From NCBI RefSeq assembly GCF_029961145.1, contig NZ_JASBRG010000005.1, positions 1 through 64,000 on the forward strand: a DNA stretch of 64,000 nucleotides, in the 5' to 3' direction. This document shows, piece by piece, positions 9,061 through 17,488 of this stretch. Source of the stretch: Pinibacter soli. Its GTDB lineage: Bacteria > Bacteroidota > Bacteroidia > Chitinophagales > Chitinophagaceae. The notes beneath the pieces are model-generated. The model was not told the DNA's origin and did no database searches. It was given only the letters and a program-made list of their open reading frames with translations. The position numbers were made by a program, and so were the translations under genes. Positions within the stretch are counted from its first letter, which is position 1. Each line of letters starts with the position of its first letter.

Positions 9061-9870
9061 TCATCCATTCGTAGAAAATCCCGGAAACAAAGTCATGCCG
9101 CCATCTACGAACAGCGTTGTACCGTTTACATAATCACTATCATCGCTGGCGAGCCATACAGCTGCTTTGCCGATATCATCGGTAATGCCTACACGTCCGT
9201 AAGGAATCAATGTCAGGAGTTTTACTTCTGCTTCGGGAGTGTCCCAGGCAGATTTGTTGATAGGTGTTTTGATGGCGCCGGGACCTATGCTGTTGATGCG
9301 GATCTTCTTTGGTGCAAATTCCTGAGCGAGTGTTTGCATCAACAATTTTATTCCGCCTTTGCTGGCTGCATAATTTGCATGGCCCGCCCAGGGTATAACT
9401 TCGTGTACGCTGCTCATGCAGATTATTTTTCCCAGGGCAACGGATTTTTCGGGCTGCATGCCGCGGCGCAAAAACTCGCGAATGGCTTCCCTTGCACACA
9501 AAAACTGACCGGTAAGATTTACACCAATCACATGATTCCATTGTGCCAAAGTCATTTCAGTAAAGGGCGAATCATCCTGCAATCCTGCATTGTTTATCAA
9601 AATATCTACCGTGCCGAATTGCTTTACAGTTTCTGCAAACATGGCCTGCACCTGATCTTCTTTGCTTACATCGCATTGGTAGATCATTCCTCTGCCGCCT
9701 GCTGATTTTATTTCGTTTAATACGGCATCGGCTGCGTCATGCGTGTGATCGGAGGGATAATTAATTACAACAATAGCACCGTCGGTGGCCAGTGCGTTGG
9801 CAACGCCAGCACCAATGCCACTGCAGGCACCTGTTACGATGGCGACCTGGCTTTGTAGTTTGTTTCCCAT
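9061..9870 (-). CDS. glucose 1-dehydrogenase-like short-chain dehydrogenase
   Basis: A 269-residue classical SDR. It has the Rossmann motif TGACSGIGAG, the NNAG structural motif, the active-site triad with SS-13-YAASK, and a C-terminal DYVNGTTLFVDGGMTLFPGF that matches glucose 1-dehydrogenases (EC 1.1.1.47: glucose to gluconolactone with NAD(P)). Substrate by similarity only; SDR annotation is often wrong. The open frame reaches 9921, but homologues begin near MGNKLQSQVAIVTG, so the ATG at 9870 is chosen. It lies upstream of the GH63-like gene, which suggests a joint role in glucoside catabolism. Confidence 0.82.
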   Translation of the reverse strand: MGNKLQSQVAIVTGACSGIGAGVANALATDGAIVVINYPSDHTHDAADAVLNEIKSAGGRGMIYQCDVSKEDQVQAMFAETVKQFGTVDILINNAGLQDDSPFTEMTLAQWNHVIGVNLTGQFLCAREAIREFLRRGMQPEKSVALGKIICMSSVHEVIPWAGHANYAASKGGIKLLMQTLAQEFAPKKIRINSIGPGAIKTPINKSAWDTPEAEVKLLTLIPYGRVGITDDIGKAAVWLASDDSDYVNGTTLFVDGGMTLFPGFSTNG

Positions 9871-9908
9871 TTTTGATGGTTTTAATGTGAAGCTACAATA
9901 CGTGTACC

Positions 9909-10086
9909 ACAGAGAGGGCACACGGATGACCCTGATTTGACTGATCTACGCGGATTGGTTGTTGAATTTGTATCAAATTGATCTTCATAAACACTATCTT
10001 CTAATTGTAAAACAGTTTCACCTGTTAATGCAATCCGAAAAAAATCAGTGTAAATCAGTCTAATCAGCGTCATCTGCGTGCCTCTG
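9909..10086. repeat. inverted-arm spacer, CACGGATTAGACTGATT family
   Basis: Left arm 9909-9952 (GGCACACGGATGACCCTGAT, TTGACTGATCTACGCGGATT) and right arm 10038-10086 (AAATCAGTCTAATCAGCGTC, ATCTGCGTGCCTCTG). The centre can be translated to short peptide-like text but has no proper start. Confidence 0.85.
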
Positions 10087-10572
10087 TTATCGTGCGCTCT
10101 GCGTTTTACATATGCTATTTGCCACTGCCTCCGGGAGAAATGGTCTTGCGTCACCGTGATTGCGCAAAATGTCGCGAACGATGGTAGAGGCTACGGATGT
10201 GTATTTGGGTTCTCCTGTGAGGAAGATGGTTTCTATGTTTTTGTCTAAAGTGCGGTTGGCGTCGGCGATCGTTTTTTCGTACTCAAAATCGCTTACATAA
10301 CGGATACCGCGAAGTATGTATTTGGCTCCGATGGACTGGCAGTAATTTACGGTGAGTCCTTCATATGTTGCGCCTTCTACTTTTGGCTCGTCTTTAAATA
10401 TCTCTTCGATCCACATTAGTCTTTGCTCGGGAGAAAACATGGGCGTTTTTGCAGAGTTTAATCCCACGCCTATTACAATTTTGTCAAACAAATTCAGGGC
10501 GCGGGTGATAATGTCCACGTGCCCCAATGTAATGGGATCAAAGGTTCCGGGAAACAAGCAAATGCGTTGCAT
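10087..10572 (-). CDS. coaD: phosphopantetheine adenylyltransferase
   Basis: A 161-residue nucleotidyltransferase that adenylates 4'-phosphopantetheine, the fourth step of coenzyme A synthesis. The nucleotide-binding TxGH-type motif lies in FPGTFDPITLGHVD, and RGIRYVSDFEYE and TSVASTIVRDI are family hallmarks. Length is normal. The last codons run close to the spacer arm. It is followed by its own spacer and shows no linkage to other CoA genes. Confidence 0.95.
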   Translation of the reverse strand: MQRICLFPGTFDPITLGHVDIITRALNLFDKIVIGVGLNSAKTPMFSPEQRLMWIEEIFKDEPKVEGATYEGLTVNYCQSIGAKYILRGIRYVSDFEYEKTIADANRTLDKNIETIFLTGEPKYTSVASTIVRDILRNHGDARPFLPEAVANSICKTQSAR

Positions 10573-10573
10573 A

Positions 10574-10683
10574 GGAAGTTGTGAGTTATAAGTTATGAGT
10601 TTTGAGTTGTTAGTTAATAGTTGTTAGTGCTTTCAGGCGCATGCAGCACTTAAGCCTGCATCAAACAACTCATAACTCAAAAC
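10574..10683. repeat. inverted-arm spacer, GAGTTATAAGTTATGAGTT family
   Basis: Left arm AGTTGTGAGTTATAAGTTAT then GAGTTTTGAGTTG at 10576-10627; right arm CAACTCATAACTCAAAACC at 10665-10683. It lies between coaD and pyrB. Confidence 0.75.
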
Positions 10684-10688
10684 CCTGA

Positions 10689-11624
10689 TTAATTCTGTAC
10701 AGTCTTACCCCCCGCCAGCAGATACAACACTGCCATTCTCACTGCTACACCATTTTCTACCTGCTGCAAGATAATGGATTGTTTGCTGTCCGCCACATCG
10801 CTATCCAGCTCCACACCGCGGTTTATTGGGCCGGGGTGCATGATCACTATTTCTTTGTTCAGGTTGTCGAGCAAACTTCTTTTTACGCCGTATTGCAAAT
10901 TATATTCACGCAATGACGAGAATAACACCTGGTTCTGGCGCTCCAACTGAATGCGCAATACGTTTGCAACGTCGCACCATTCGAGGGCCGTTTTCAAATC
11001 GTATTCAACATGTACGTCGAATGCCTGTTGCATGTATTTTGGAATCAACGTAGGTGGTCCTGCTACCATTACTTCTGCACCCATTTTCTTCAGCAGGTAA
11101 ATGTTGCTCAGCGCCACACGTGAGTGCATGATATCACCCAGCAACGCAATTTTTTTGCCCTGCAAAGTGCCCAGTTTTTCACGAATGGAAAATGCATCCA
11201 GCAATGCCTGTGTTGGGTGTTCGTTGATACCGTCGCCGGCATTTACGATGGCTGCAGGAATATGCTTCGCCAAAAAGTGTGGCGCACCGCTTGCGCTGTG
11301 CCTCATCACCACCAGATCCACTTTCATGGAAAGAATGTTGTTTACTGTGTCCAGTAAAGTTTCTCCTTTTTTTACGGAAGATCCACTGGCAGTAAAGTTG
11401 ATGGTATCTGCGCTAAGACGTTTTTCAGCAAGTTCGAAAGAAATTCTTGTACGGGTGGAGTTTTCGTAAAACAGGTTTACGATGGTCACATCCCGCAATG
11501 ACGGAACTTTTTTAATAGGTCGCTGTAAAACTTCTTTGAATTGAGCGGCGGTATCTAAAATGATTTGAATATCGTTGGGAACAAGGTCCCTAATCCCTAA
11601 AAGATGTTTGGTAGATAATTGCAT
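10689..11624 (-). CDS. pyrB: aspartate carbamoyltransferase catalytic chain
   Basis: A 311-residue ATCase, which condenses carbamoyl phosphate and aspartate to carbamoyl-aspartate. The carbamoyl-phosphate loop is ENSTRTRISFELA, the HPTQALLDA motif is present, and the aspartate region ends in MHPGPINRGVE. The frame is open to a TTG at 11636, but the first ATG (MQLSTKHLLGI, 11624) matches the family start, and the upstream TTG overlaps a perfect -7 box. No pyrI regulatory chain lies next to it. pyrR is two genes upstream on the same strand. Confidence 0.95.
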   Translation of the reverse strand: MQLSTKHLLGIRDLVPNDIQIILDTAAQFKEVLQRPIKKVPSLRDVTIVNLFYENSTRTRISFELAEKRLSADTINFTASGSSVKKGETLLDTVNNILSMKVDLVVMRHSASGAPHFLAKHIPAAIVNAGDGINEHPTQALLDAFSIREKLGTLQGKKIALLGDIMHSRVALSNIYLLKKMGAEVMVAGPPTLIPKYMQQAFDVHVEYDLKTALEWCDVANVLRIQLERQNQVLFSSLREYNLQYGVKRSLLDNLNKEIVIMHPGPINRGVELDSDVADSKQSIILQQVENGVAVRMAVLYLLAGGKTVQN

Positions 11625-11633
11625 CTTAAGGGG

Positions 11634-11641
11634 CAAAGCTA
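11634..11641 (-). promoter_or_regulatory. candidate -7 box upstream of pyrB
   Basis: TAGCTTTG on the minus strand matches the Bacteroidota -7 consensus TAnnTTTG and ends 10 bp before the pyrB ATG. If used, the mRNA would have a leader of only a few bases. No clear -33 TTG is seen at the usual distance. Confidence 0.45.
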
Positions 11642-11704
11642 TAGGAAAAATAAATACGAAGTGGACTTTTTTTGACAGTGTGGAGAGGGTGTGGACAGCA
11701 GAAA

Positions 11705-11816
11705 AACTGAATAACTGAGTAACTGAATAACTGAACCTTCAAAAGATGATTTTCTTCAAATAATTCAATCATTCAATAATTCAAACCTTCGGTTACTCAG
11801 TTATTCGGTTATTCAG
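11705..11816. repeat. inverted-arm spacer, ACTGAATAACTGAGT family
   Basis: Left arm 11705-11734 and right arm 11761-11816 (ATTCAATCATTCAATAATTC, TTACTCAGTTATTCGGTTAT). It separates pyrB from the receptor gene upstream. Confidence 0.85.
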
Positions 11817-11827
11817 CTTCGTGCATT

Positions 11828-13843
11828 CTAAAAATCAAACTTCACCCCGCCACCATAAAACCGGCGCCTGTCACTAGCCAGGGGCATTATGTTTGAGTCT
11901 GCAAGATTACAGCTGCTGACATACACGTTCATGTCGTGTATTTTTTTGAAGTTGAGCCTGTATCCCAGGTAAACGTTTTGCAATAAAATAGAGCTATGTT
12001 TATTGGTTTTACCCGATCCTGAATTTGCACTTACATCCTCATTCAGCAGATATAACAGGTCAGCGCCTAACGAAAGCCTCTTGTAATTAAACCGGTTTGT
12101 CCACCCACCCGTTTTATGGTTTTCATAATACCGGCTGCCATTTACTTCATAATGTTGAATGTTCTTTATAAAGTTCAGGAAGAGCCCCGAGTGCCACTGA
12201 AATGCACCGGATGATAACACCTGTCCGGTCAAGCTTACCTGGTGTCTTTGCATTGTATTTTTATAGTGACTATAGATCACCTGCGTGCCTCCGCTTGTTA
12301 AAATCGATCCACGTGTGTATGCAAGATCTGAGGCGTTCATGTAATTGTATCGAAGCGTAATTCTTTTGTGAAAAAATGAGAAGTCAGTACCCGCGTGCCA
12401 TCTGTCACCATAGTTTTTTGTTGTTGGAGGCAGGTAGATCACACTTGTATAAGTGCCTGTAACTAATTGCTCCGGTCTTTCGAAATAGTGATTATAACTG
12501 TACAGATCGTTTACCTGAAATTTTGAAAAACTACTGGGTGCAAAGGTTTCTGCATATGAGCCATATATTTTCAATGAAAGCCTGCTGCTTGAAGGCAATG
12601 CGCTTGCAGCTATCGTCACAAAAGGATAAGCTCTTGAGTCATTGTAATCATGTTGTACCAGCTTTGACAGATCCTGCATAAATCCGCCTTGAATACTAAA
12701 GATCTTTTTATAGGAAATGGTAACAGACGGAGTTATGGTAAAACAATTGCCTTTTTCCTTTGCGGTGTCGATATAGGCTGACATGCCATATACAGATCGA
12801 ATAAGCTGGTTGTTGTGCGATTCATATTTTACGGATTGAAAGTTAAAATCAAGTGCCGGCTCAATTAGCCAGTCATTTACTTTCAGGCTGTAGCTAAGAT
12901 TATCATTTAGGAAAAGTACATGTCCTTTCAGCCCGGCATCCAATTTCACAAAGCGGTTGTAATAGGGTTGAACATTCTTAGTTGTTGCTGTGTCTGCTCC
13001 TTTTTGAATGTTCGTCGTATACCCTGCAGAAAATTTGTTTTGCAATGCACGATTGAACGCTGTTTGGAGTTGAAGCGTTGTATTTAATAATGACTCGTTC
13101 AACTTGCGATCGTGCGCTTCTCTTTCCTGTATATAACCAACGGAAAAATTTCTATTGGAATTTTGTGGCGTGTAATTTCCCTGTATTACAAGCCTGCTCT
13201 TTTTTCCAAGATTCGTTTCCGCCCAAACATGCAGCCTGAGTCTGTCAAGATTTTCTGTTGTGTTAAATTCCGTTTGGCTATTGTCGTAATGAGGTGCCGC
13301 ATCATGTAGGTAATTCAAAGAGCCACCAACAGCAACGGACCCAAGGGTTGCCGAACCATTTACTATATATTGATGAAACAATGCGGTAGTGAACTTGCTC
13401 TCGTAAACGTTTGGTTTCTGCGTTACGGCAAATGCCTGTGCGGCCGCGAAAAATTGAGGCTTTGCACTTTTGTTTCTCTTAGTAGCGATCAATGCAAGCA
13501 TTTGCGAATTGCCCGCCCCGTTGGGTTGCGACAGCGCATTTTTTACGACGGTAATTTCTTCGATATCATAAATGCTGTAAGCATCCGCATCGTTGATCAT
13601 TACCCCGTCAACAATATACGCCATCGTTGATTTGTCAGTGTAAACACCGTTTACCCACAAACGGATCGCATCACTCAGATTAGTGAAAGGCATTTGTGCA
13701 AGATCGCTTGCTTTAATAACTGTTGTTTGGGTGAAGTCTTTCCTGGCACGCATTCTGCCAAGATCAAGATAGGTAGAATCGGTTTGGGCGTTTGCTACGG
13801 TACACGCAAGCATGCCGCAGAGCATGAGGTTAAGGTATTTCAT
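11828..13843 (-). CDS. TonB-dependent receptor-like outer-membrane protein
   Basis: A 671-residue exported protein (signal peptide MKYLNLMLCGMLACTVANA). A plug-type segment (MPFTNLSDAIRLWVNGVYTD, YIVDGVMINDADAYSIYDIE, EITVVKNALS) is followed by a long series of aromatic-alternating beta strands and a C-terminal aromatic residue (KFDF) expected of an outer-membrane barrel. It is shorter than SusC-type receptors and lacks the N-terminal carboxypeptidase-regulatory domain and any SusD partner. It lies between pyrR and pyrB on the same strand, 58 bp after pyrR. Its ligand is unknown; a nucleobase or nucleoside link is only a guess from position. Confidence 0.8.
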   Translation of the reverse strand: MKYLNLMLCGMLACTVANAQTDSTYLDLGRMRARKDFTQTTVIKASDLAQMPFTNLSDAIRLWVNGVYTDKSTMAYIVDGVMINDADAYSIYDIEEITVVKNALSQPNGAGNSQMLALIATKRNKSAKPQFFAAAQAFAVTQKPNVYESKFTTALFHQYIVNGSATLGSVAVGGSLNYLHDAAPHYDNSQTEFNTTENLDRLRLHVWAETNLGKKSRLVIQGNYTPQNSNRNFSVGYIQEREAHDRKLNESLLNTTLQLQTAFNRALQNKFSAGYTTNIQKGADTATTKNVQPYYNRFVKLDAGLKGHVLFLNDNLSYSLKVNDWLIEPALDFNFQSVKYESHNNQLIRSVYGMSAYIDTAKEKGNCFTITPSVTISYKKIFSIQGGFMQDLSKLVQHDYNDSRAYPFVTIAASALPSSSRLSLKIYGSYAETFAPSSFSKFQVNDLYSYNHYFERPEQLVTGTYTSVIYLPPTTKNYGDRWHAGTDFSFFHKRITLRYNYMNASDLAYTRGSILTSGGTQVIYSHYKNTMQRHQVSLTGQVLSSGAFQWHSGLFLNFIKNIQHYEVNGSRYYENHKTGGWTNRFNYKRLSLGADLLYLLNEDVSANSGSGKTNKHSSILLQNVYLGYRLNFKKIHDMNVYVSSCNLADSNIMPLASDRRRFYGGGVKFDF

Positions 13844-13901
13844 GTGGTCTAATCGGGTTTTCGAGGGTCAAAATAAAGAGAAAGCCTAATCTTCTACGTA
13901 A

Positions 13902-14423
13902 TTACAAAAGAATAACTTCATCTGCTCCATGCACTTCCTGCCAGCTAACTTTTACTTTTTCGGTGATTAAAGAATCGATGGCTTTGCCTGCATAATCTGG
14001 TTGTATAGGCAATTGGCGGCTAAATCTTCTATCGATCAAAATGCATAGCTCTACTTTTTCAGGACGGCCAAATGCAAGCAAGGCATCTAATGCCGCCCGA
14101 ATGGTTCTGCCGGTGTATAATACGTCGTCGATAAGTACAACCTGTTTGTTTTCTATTGAAAAAGGAATATCTGTATGATTGGCGAGGTGCAATTCTTTTC
14201 GCACGTCGTCGCGGTAGAAAGTGATGTCGAGCTTGCCATATTTGATGGCGCTCGCGGGTACTTCCTGCTTAAGATTTTCAACCAGTCTGTCACTGAAAAA
14301 GATACCACGTGGCTGGATGCCGATCAGGACGGTATTTTCAAGATTGTAGTGATTCTCAAGTATTTGATGACTTAACCGTTTGATAGTTATTGCCAGCTGC
14401 TCTTTGTTTAAAACCGTTTTCAA
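13902..14423 (-). CDS. pyrR: PyrR-type phosphoribosyltransferase
   Basis: A 173-residue PRTase. The PRPP loop is VVLIDDVLYTGRTIRAALDA, and IQPRGIFFSDRL and IDRRFSRQLPIQPDYAGK match PyrR (uracil phosphoribosyltransferase and, in Gram-positives, an RNA-binding attenuator of pyr operons). No PyrR-binding leader is evident, so here it may act only in uracil salvage. The frame can begin only at TTG (14423), because a TGA lies five codons upstream and the N-terminus (MKTVLNKEQL) fits the family there. Confidence 0.88.
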   Translation of the reverse strand: MKTVLNKEQLAITIKRLSHQILENHYNLENTVLIGIQPRGIFFSDRLVENLKQEVPASAIKYGKLDITFYRDDVRKELHLANHTDIPFSIENKQVVLIDDVLYTGRTIRAALDALLAFGRPEKVELCILIDRRFSRQLPIQPDYAGKAIDSLITEKVKVSWQEVHGADEVILL

Positions 14424-14456
14424 GAAAAATAATTTTCATAAAAATAGGAAGTTTAT

Positions 14457-14737
14457 GGCACACAGATGACACGGATTAGACTGATTTACACGGATATTTT
14501 ACATCTGGTTTGCTTTGCATCGATTCGTGTAGGCATATTGTTCAACTATATTCTACTGCTGAAGTTCCGATTTTACTTCGTATCGAAATCCCGATAAGGA
14601 ATTGAATCGGGAAGTGACACAACCAGAGCTAAACCAATGCTCTACTACCGGTCTCAAAAAAAGAACAGAGCCAAAAACAAATTAGCACGGAAAAAGATCC
14701 GTGCTAATCCGTCTAATCCGTGTCATCCGTGTGCTAA
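14457..14737. repeat. inverted-arm spacer (CACGGATTAGACTGATT family) with inverted core repeat
   Basis: Arms at 14457-14495 and 14690-14737. The centre at about 14540-14643 is the reverse complement of the core at 8904-9003 (TCGGGAAGTGACACAACCAG, ATCGAAATCCCGATAAGG). No gene is seen in this 319-bp gap. Confidence 0.8.
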
Positions 14738-14742
14738 TAAAG

Positions 14743-16374
14743 TTAAGCCTCGTTCAGGAACGCATAACGGTAATCCACAGGTGGGTTAAACGTTTCCTTG
14801 ATTGTTCTTGCGCTTAACCAGCGGTAAAGGTTCAATTGAGAACCGGCTTTATCATTGGTTCCGCTTGCTCTTGCGCCGCCAAATGGTTGCTGGCCCACAA
14901 CGGCACCTGTCGGTTTATCATTTACGTAGAAGTTACCGGCAGCATTACGCAATTTATTTGTTGCCAAATCGATCGCTGATTTGTCCTGCGCAAAAATAGA
15001 ACCTGTCAACGCATAAGGAGAAGTAGCATCAACCAATGCCAATGTTTTTTCGTATTGATCCGCATCGTATGTGTAGATCGTAAGCACAGGCCCGAAGATC
15101 TCTTCACACATGGTTACATATTTTGGATCGGTTGTTTCGATAACCGTTGGTTCGATGAAGTAACCTTTTTTTCTATCGCAGTTACCGCCTACCAGAATTT
15201 TCGCTTTCTTATCTTTCTTCGCGTTGTCGATGTATTTTTTAATTTTCTCGTAGCTTCTCTGATCGATCACGGCATTGATGAAGTTGGTGAAATCTTCAAC
15301 AGTACCCATCTTCATGCTTTTAACCTGAGCTACCAATTTGTTCTTAACTTCATTTGCGATGTTAGAAGGAATGTAAGCTCTTGAAGCCGCAGAACATTTT
15401 TGTCCCTGGAACTCGAAAGCGCCTCTTGCCAACGCTGTTGCTACTGCATCCGGATTTGCACTTTTGTGTGCCACTACAAAGTCTTTACCACCTGTTTCAC
15501 CTACAATGCGAGGGTAGCTTTTGTATTTGCCCATGTTCTCTCCTATTGTCTTCCACATGGAATTGAAAACACCTGTAGAACCAGTGAAGTGAACTCCTGC
15601 GAATTCAGGGTGGTTGAAGCAAATTTCTCCCAAAGTTGCGCCGGGAACAAACACAAGGTTGATAACGCCATCCGGCAAACCTGCTTCTTTCAAAATGCGC
15701 ATGAACATTTGGGCAGAGTAAATTTGTGTTTCGGCACATTTCCAAACCACTACGTTTCCGCACATTGCTGCAGATGTTGGAAGATTACCGCCAATTGCAG
15801 TGAAGTTGAATGGAGTAACAGCCAATACAAAACCTTCAAGCGGTCTGTATTCAAGACGGTTGTGAATGCCGGGAGAACTGATCGGCTGCTGGCGATAAAT
15901 TTCACTCAGATAGTGAACGTTAAAACGAAGGAAGTCGATGATTTCGCAGGCACTGTCGATCTCCGCCTGGTAAGCGTTTTTGCTTTGTCCAAGCATCGTT
16001 GTACCGTTCATGTACGAACGGTATTTTGTTGCGATAAGATCTGCTGCCTTTAAGAAGATGGCTGCTCTGTTTTCCCAGCTGATATTTGCCCACTCTTCTT
16101 TGGCTTTTAGTGCAGCATCAATTGCCTGTTTGATATGTTTTTCGTCACCTGCATGGTAATGACCAAGTGTAAAGGCGATTTCGTGAGGAGGATGAATGGC
16201 AACTCTGTTACCTGTTTTTACTGCTTTTCCGCCGATGTACATTGGAATGTCGATCTCTTTCTTCTTCAGTTCTGCCAATGTTTTTTTCAGTGTTTCTTTT
16301 TCCGGTGAACCCGGTGCGTAGTTTAACACCGGCTCGTTTGCCGGCAAAGGATAGTTGAAATAGCCGTAACTCAT
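14743..16374 (-). CDS. pruA: L-glutamate gamma-semialdehyde (P5C) dehydrogenase
   Basis: A 543-residue aldehyde dehydrogenase that oxidises pyrroline-5-carboxylate/glutamate semialdehyde to glutamate with NAD+, the second step of proline breakdown. Diagnostic stretches are VTPFNFTAIGGNLPT, HFTGSTGVFNSMW, VGETGGKDFVVAHKSA (catalytic Glu region), FQGQKCSAASRAYIP (catalytic Cys), and QQPFGGARASGTNDKAGS. Length matches the monofunctional PruA type. It is the third gene of a tight minus-strand operon behind an SMR transporter and a lipoprotein (gaps 4 and 14 bp). No proline dehydrogenase (putA/prodh) is present in the window. Confidence 0.95.
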   Translation of the reverse strand: MSYGYFNYPLPANEPVLNYAPGSPEKETLKKTLAELKKKEIDIPMYIGGKAVKTGNRVAIHPPHEIAFTLGHYHAGDEKHIKQAIDAALKAKEEWANISWENRAAIFLKAADLIATKYRSYMNGTTMLGQSKNAYQAEIDSACEIIDFLRFNVHYLSEIYRQQPISSPGIHNRLEYRPLEGFVLAVTPFNFTAIGGNLPTSAAMCGNVVVWKCAETQIYSAQMFMRILKEAGLPDGVINLVFVPGATLGEICFNHPEFAGVHFTGSTGVFNSMWKTIGENMGKYKSYPRIVGETGGKDFVVAHKSANPDAVATALARGAFEFQGQKCSAASRAYIPSNIANEVKNKLVAQVKSMKMGTVEDFTNFINAVIDQRSYEKIKKYIDNAKKDKKAKILVGGNCDRKKGYFIEPTVIETTDPKYVTMCEEIFGPVLTIYTYDADQYEKTLALVDATSPYALTGSIFAQDKSAIDLATNKLRNAAGNFYVNDKPTGAVVGQQPFGGARASGTNDKAGSQLNLYRWLSARTIKETFNPPVDYRYAFLNEA

Positions 16375-16388
16375 GTTTAATCTTGTTT

Positions 16389-16937
16389 TTAGTTATTGAT
16401 AGCTGAAATCTTAAAACCGTTATCTGCTTTATATAGCCATATATCTCCCTCCCACCCAATCATTGCGCCGTGATAATTGCGAAATATCTGGCTAAAGTTC
16501 TGCTGTTGTAATGTATCTTTTATTCTGGCAGTAAAATACTTATCGTAATTGCGTTTAAAAGCCTCTGCATTTTTGATTTTGCCTTTGTCAAAAGGATACG
16601 AAATCACAGAGGCTAGGCTATCCCGCTGATCGTTCTTCACCCATATTTGTAATTTCTTCAAAAACTTTTTAAACGCCACCGGATCATCTATACCTGCCAC
16701 ACTCCACGCCGTAGGCTCACTGCCGTTTGCAAATGTACTATCATCTTTTAATTGCTCCGGTGTTAATGCCAGCGAATCGATAATCGCGGGTTGCAGATGT
16801 GTTGTATCCTTGTAAACGATCGGTGTATCAATTTTAGGAGGCGTCGAATCACCAAGGTCGACTTCCTTACTACCGTCATTATTACAGGCAAAAAGAAATA
16901 AGATGAATGGTGCAAGCAAGAATATTTTCTTCAGCAT
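16389..16937 (-). CDS. lipoprotein of unknown function
   Basis: A 182-residue protein with a lipobox (LFLFAC, Cys about 18) followed by an acidic, proline-rich linker (to about residue 60). The second half looks like a small NTF2/SnoaL-like alpha-beta domain (DPVAFKKFLKKLQIWVKNDQ, VISYPFDKGKIKNAEAFKRNYD, WLYKADNGFKISAI). Such domains bind small molecules or act as modules. It lies 4 bp behind the SMR gene and 14 bp before pruA, so it is co-transcribed with them. Function unknown. Confidence 0.75.
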   Translation of the reverse strand: MLKKIFLLAPFILFLFACNNDGSKEVDLGDSTPPKIDTPIVYKDTTHLQPAIIDSLALTPEQLKDDSTFANGSEPTAWSVAGIDDPVAFKKFLKKLQIWVKNDQRDSLASVISYPFDKGKIKNAEAFKRNYDKYFTARIKDTLQQQNFSQIFRNYHGAMIGWEGDIWLYKADNGFKISAINN

Positions 16938-16941
16938 AAGA

Positions 16942-17262
16942 CTAATGTTTTGAAACCACTTTTAACCCAACAATCGACATAATTAAAGTGCACAAAAAGA
17001 ATATGCGCCAGAAACTAAATGGCTCTTTGAAATAAAGAATTCCAATCAGCACTGTTCCTGCTGCACCTATCCCTGTCCATACAGCGTATGCTGTTCCAAT
17101 TGGTAAAGTCTTTACCGCCTGACTCAGCAACACTGCACTCATCACATAAAAGAGCACAAAAGCAATTGTCCATTTGATGTTCGAAAATCCTTCCGTAAGT
17201 TTTAAACAACTCGCAAATGCAATTTCGCAGGCACTTGCAAGAATTAGGAAAATCCAAGGCAT
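16942..17262 (-). CDS. SMR transporter, Gdx/SugE guanidinium-exporter type
   Basis: A 106-residue four-helix small multidrug-resistance protein. The essential Glu lies in helix 1 (LASACEIAFA, about residue 13), and helix 3 has GTAYAVWTGIGAAGTV. The W near the N-terminus and the ACEI pattern favour the Gdx (guanidinium export) subtype over the broad-drug EmrE subtype, but this is by sequence feel. It is the first gene of a three-gene operon with a lipoprotein and pruA. No guanidine riboswitch is visible upstream, where an AT-rich spacer lies. Confidence 0.82.
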   Translation of the reverse strand: MPWIFLILASACEIAFASCLKLTEGFSNIKWTIAFVLFYVMSAVLLSQAVKTLPIGTAYAVWTGIGAAGTVLIGILYFKEPFSFWRIFFLCTLIMSIVGLKVVSKH

Positions 17263-17265
17263 GGA

Positions 17266-17488
17266 TAATTAATAATTAATAATTAACAATTAATAACTGT
17301 CCGCTATAATGCAGCATTCTTGATAATAAAGAATGCGTATTATTTTGATATCGACGGTATTGCTACTATTAAGCTTGGATTGCGTCGCACACTTATACAG
17401 TAGTAATTCTATTCAGCAATACCCTTTTCACAAACTCACTTAACAATGCCGATAATTAATAAAGAAAGACAGCCCTATTAATTATTAA
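17266..17488. repeat. inverted-arm spacer, AATTAATAATTAA family
   Basis: Left arm 17266-17297 and right arm 17452-17488. The right arm supplies the last codon and stop of prfB. A partial core word (ACAGTAGTAATTCTATTCAG at 17397-17416) resembles the end of the core at 8980-9005. Confidence 0.8.

Noticed and set aside
9882-10154. Minus-strand 90-codon frame with protein-like stretch ETVLQLEDSVYEDQFD
   Set aside because: It overlaps the coaD C-terminus and runs through two spacer arms. The short middle part may be an old gene scrap but is too small to call.
15400-16053. Plus-strand 217-codon frame
   Set aside because: Antisense shadow of pruA.
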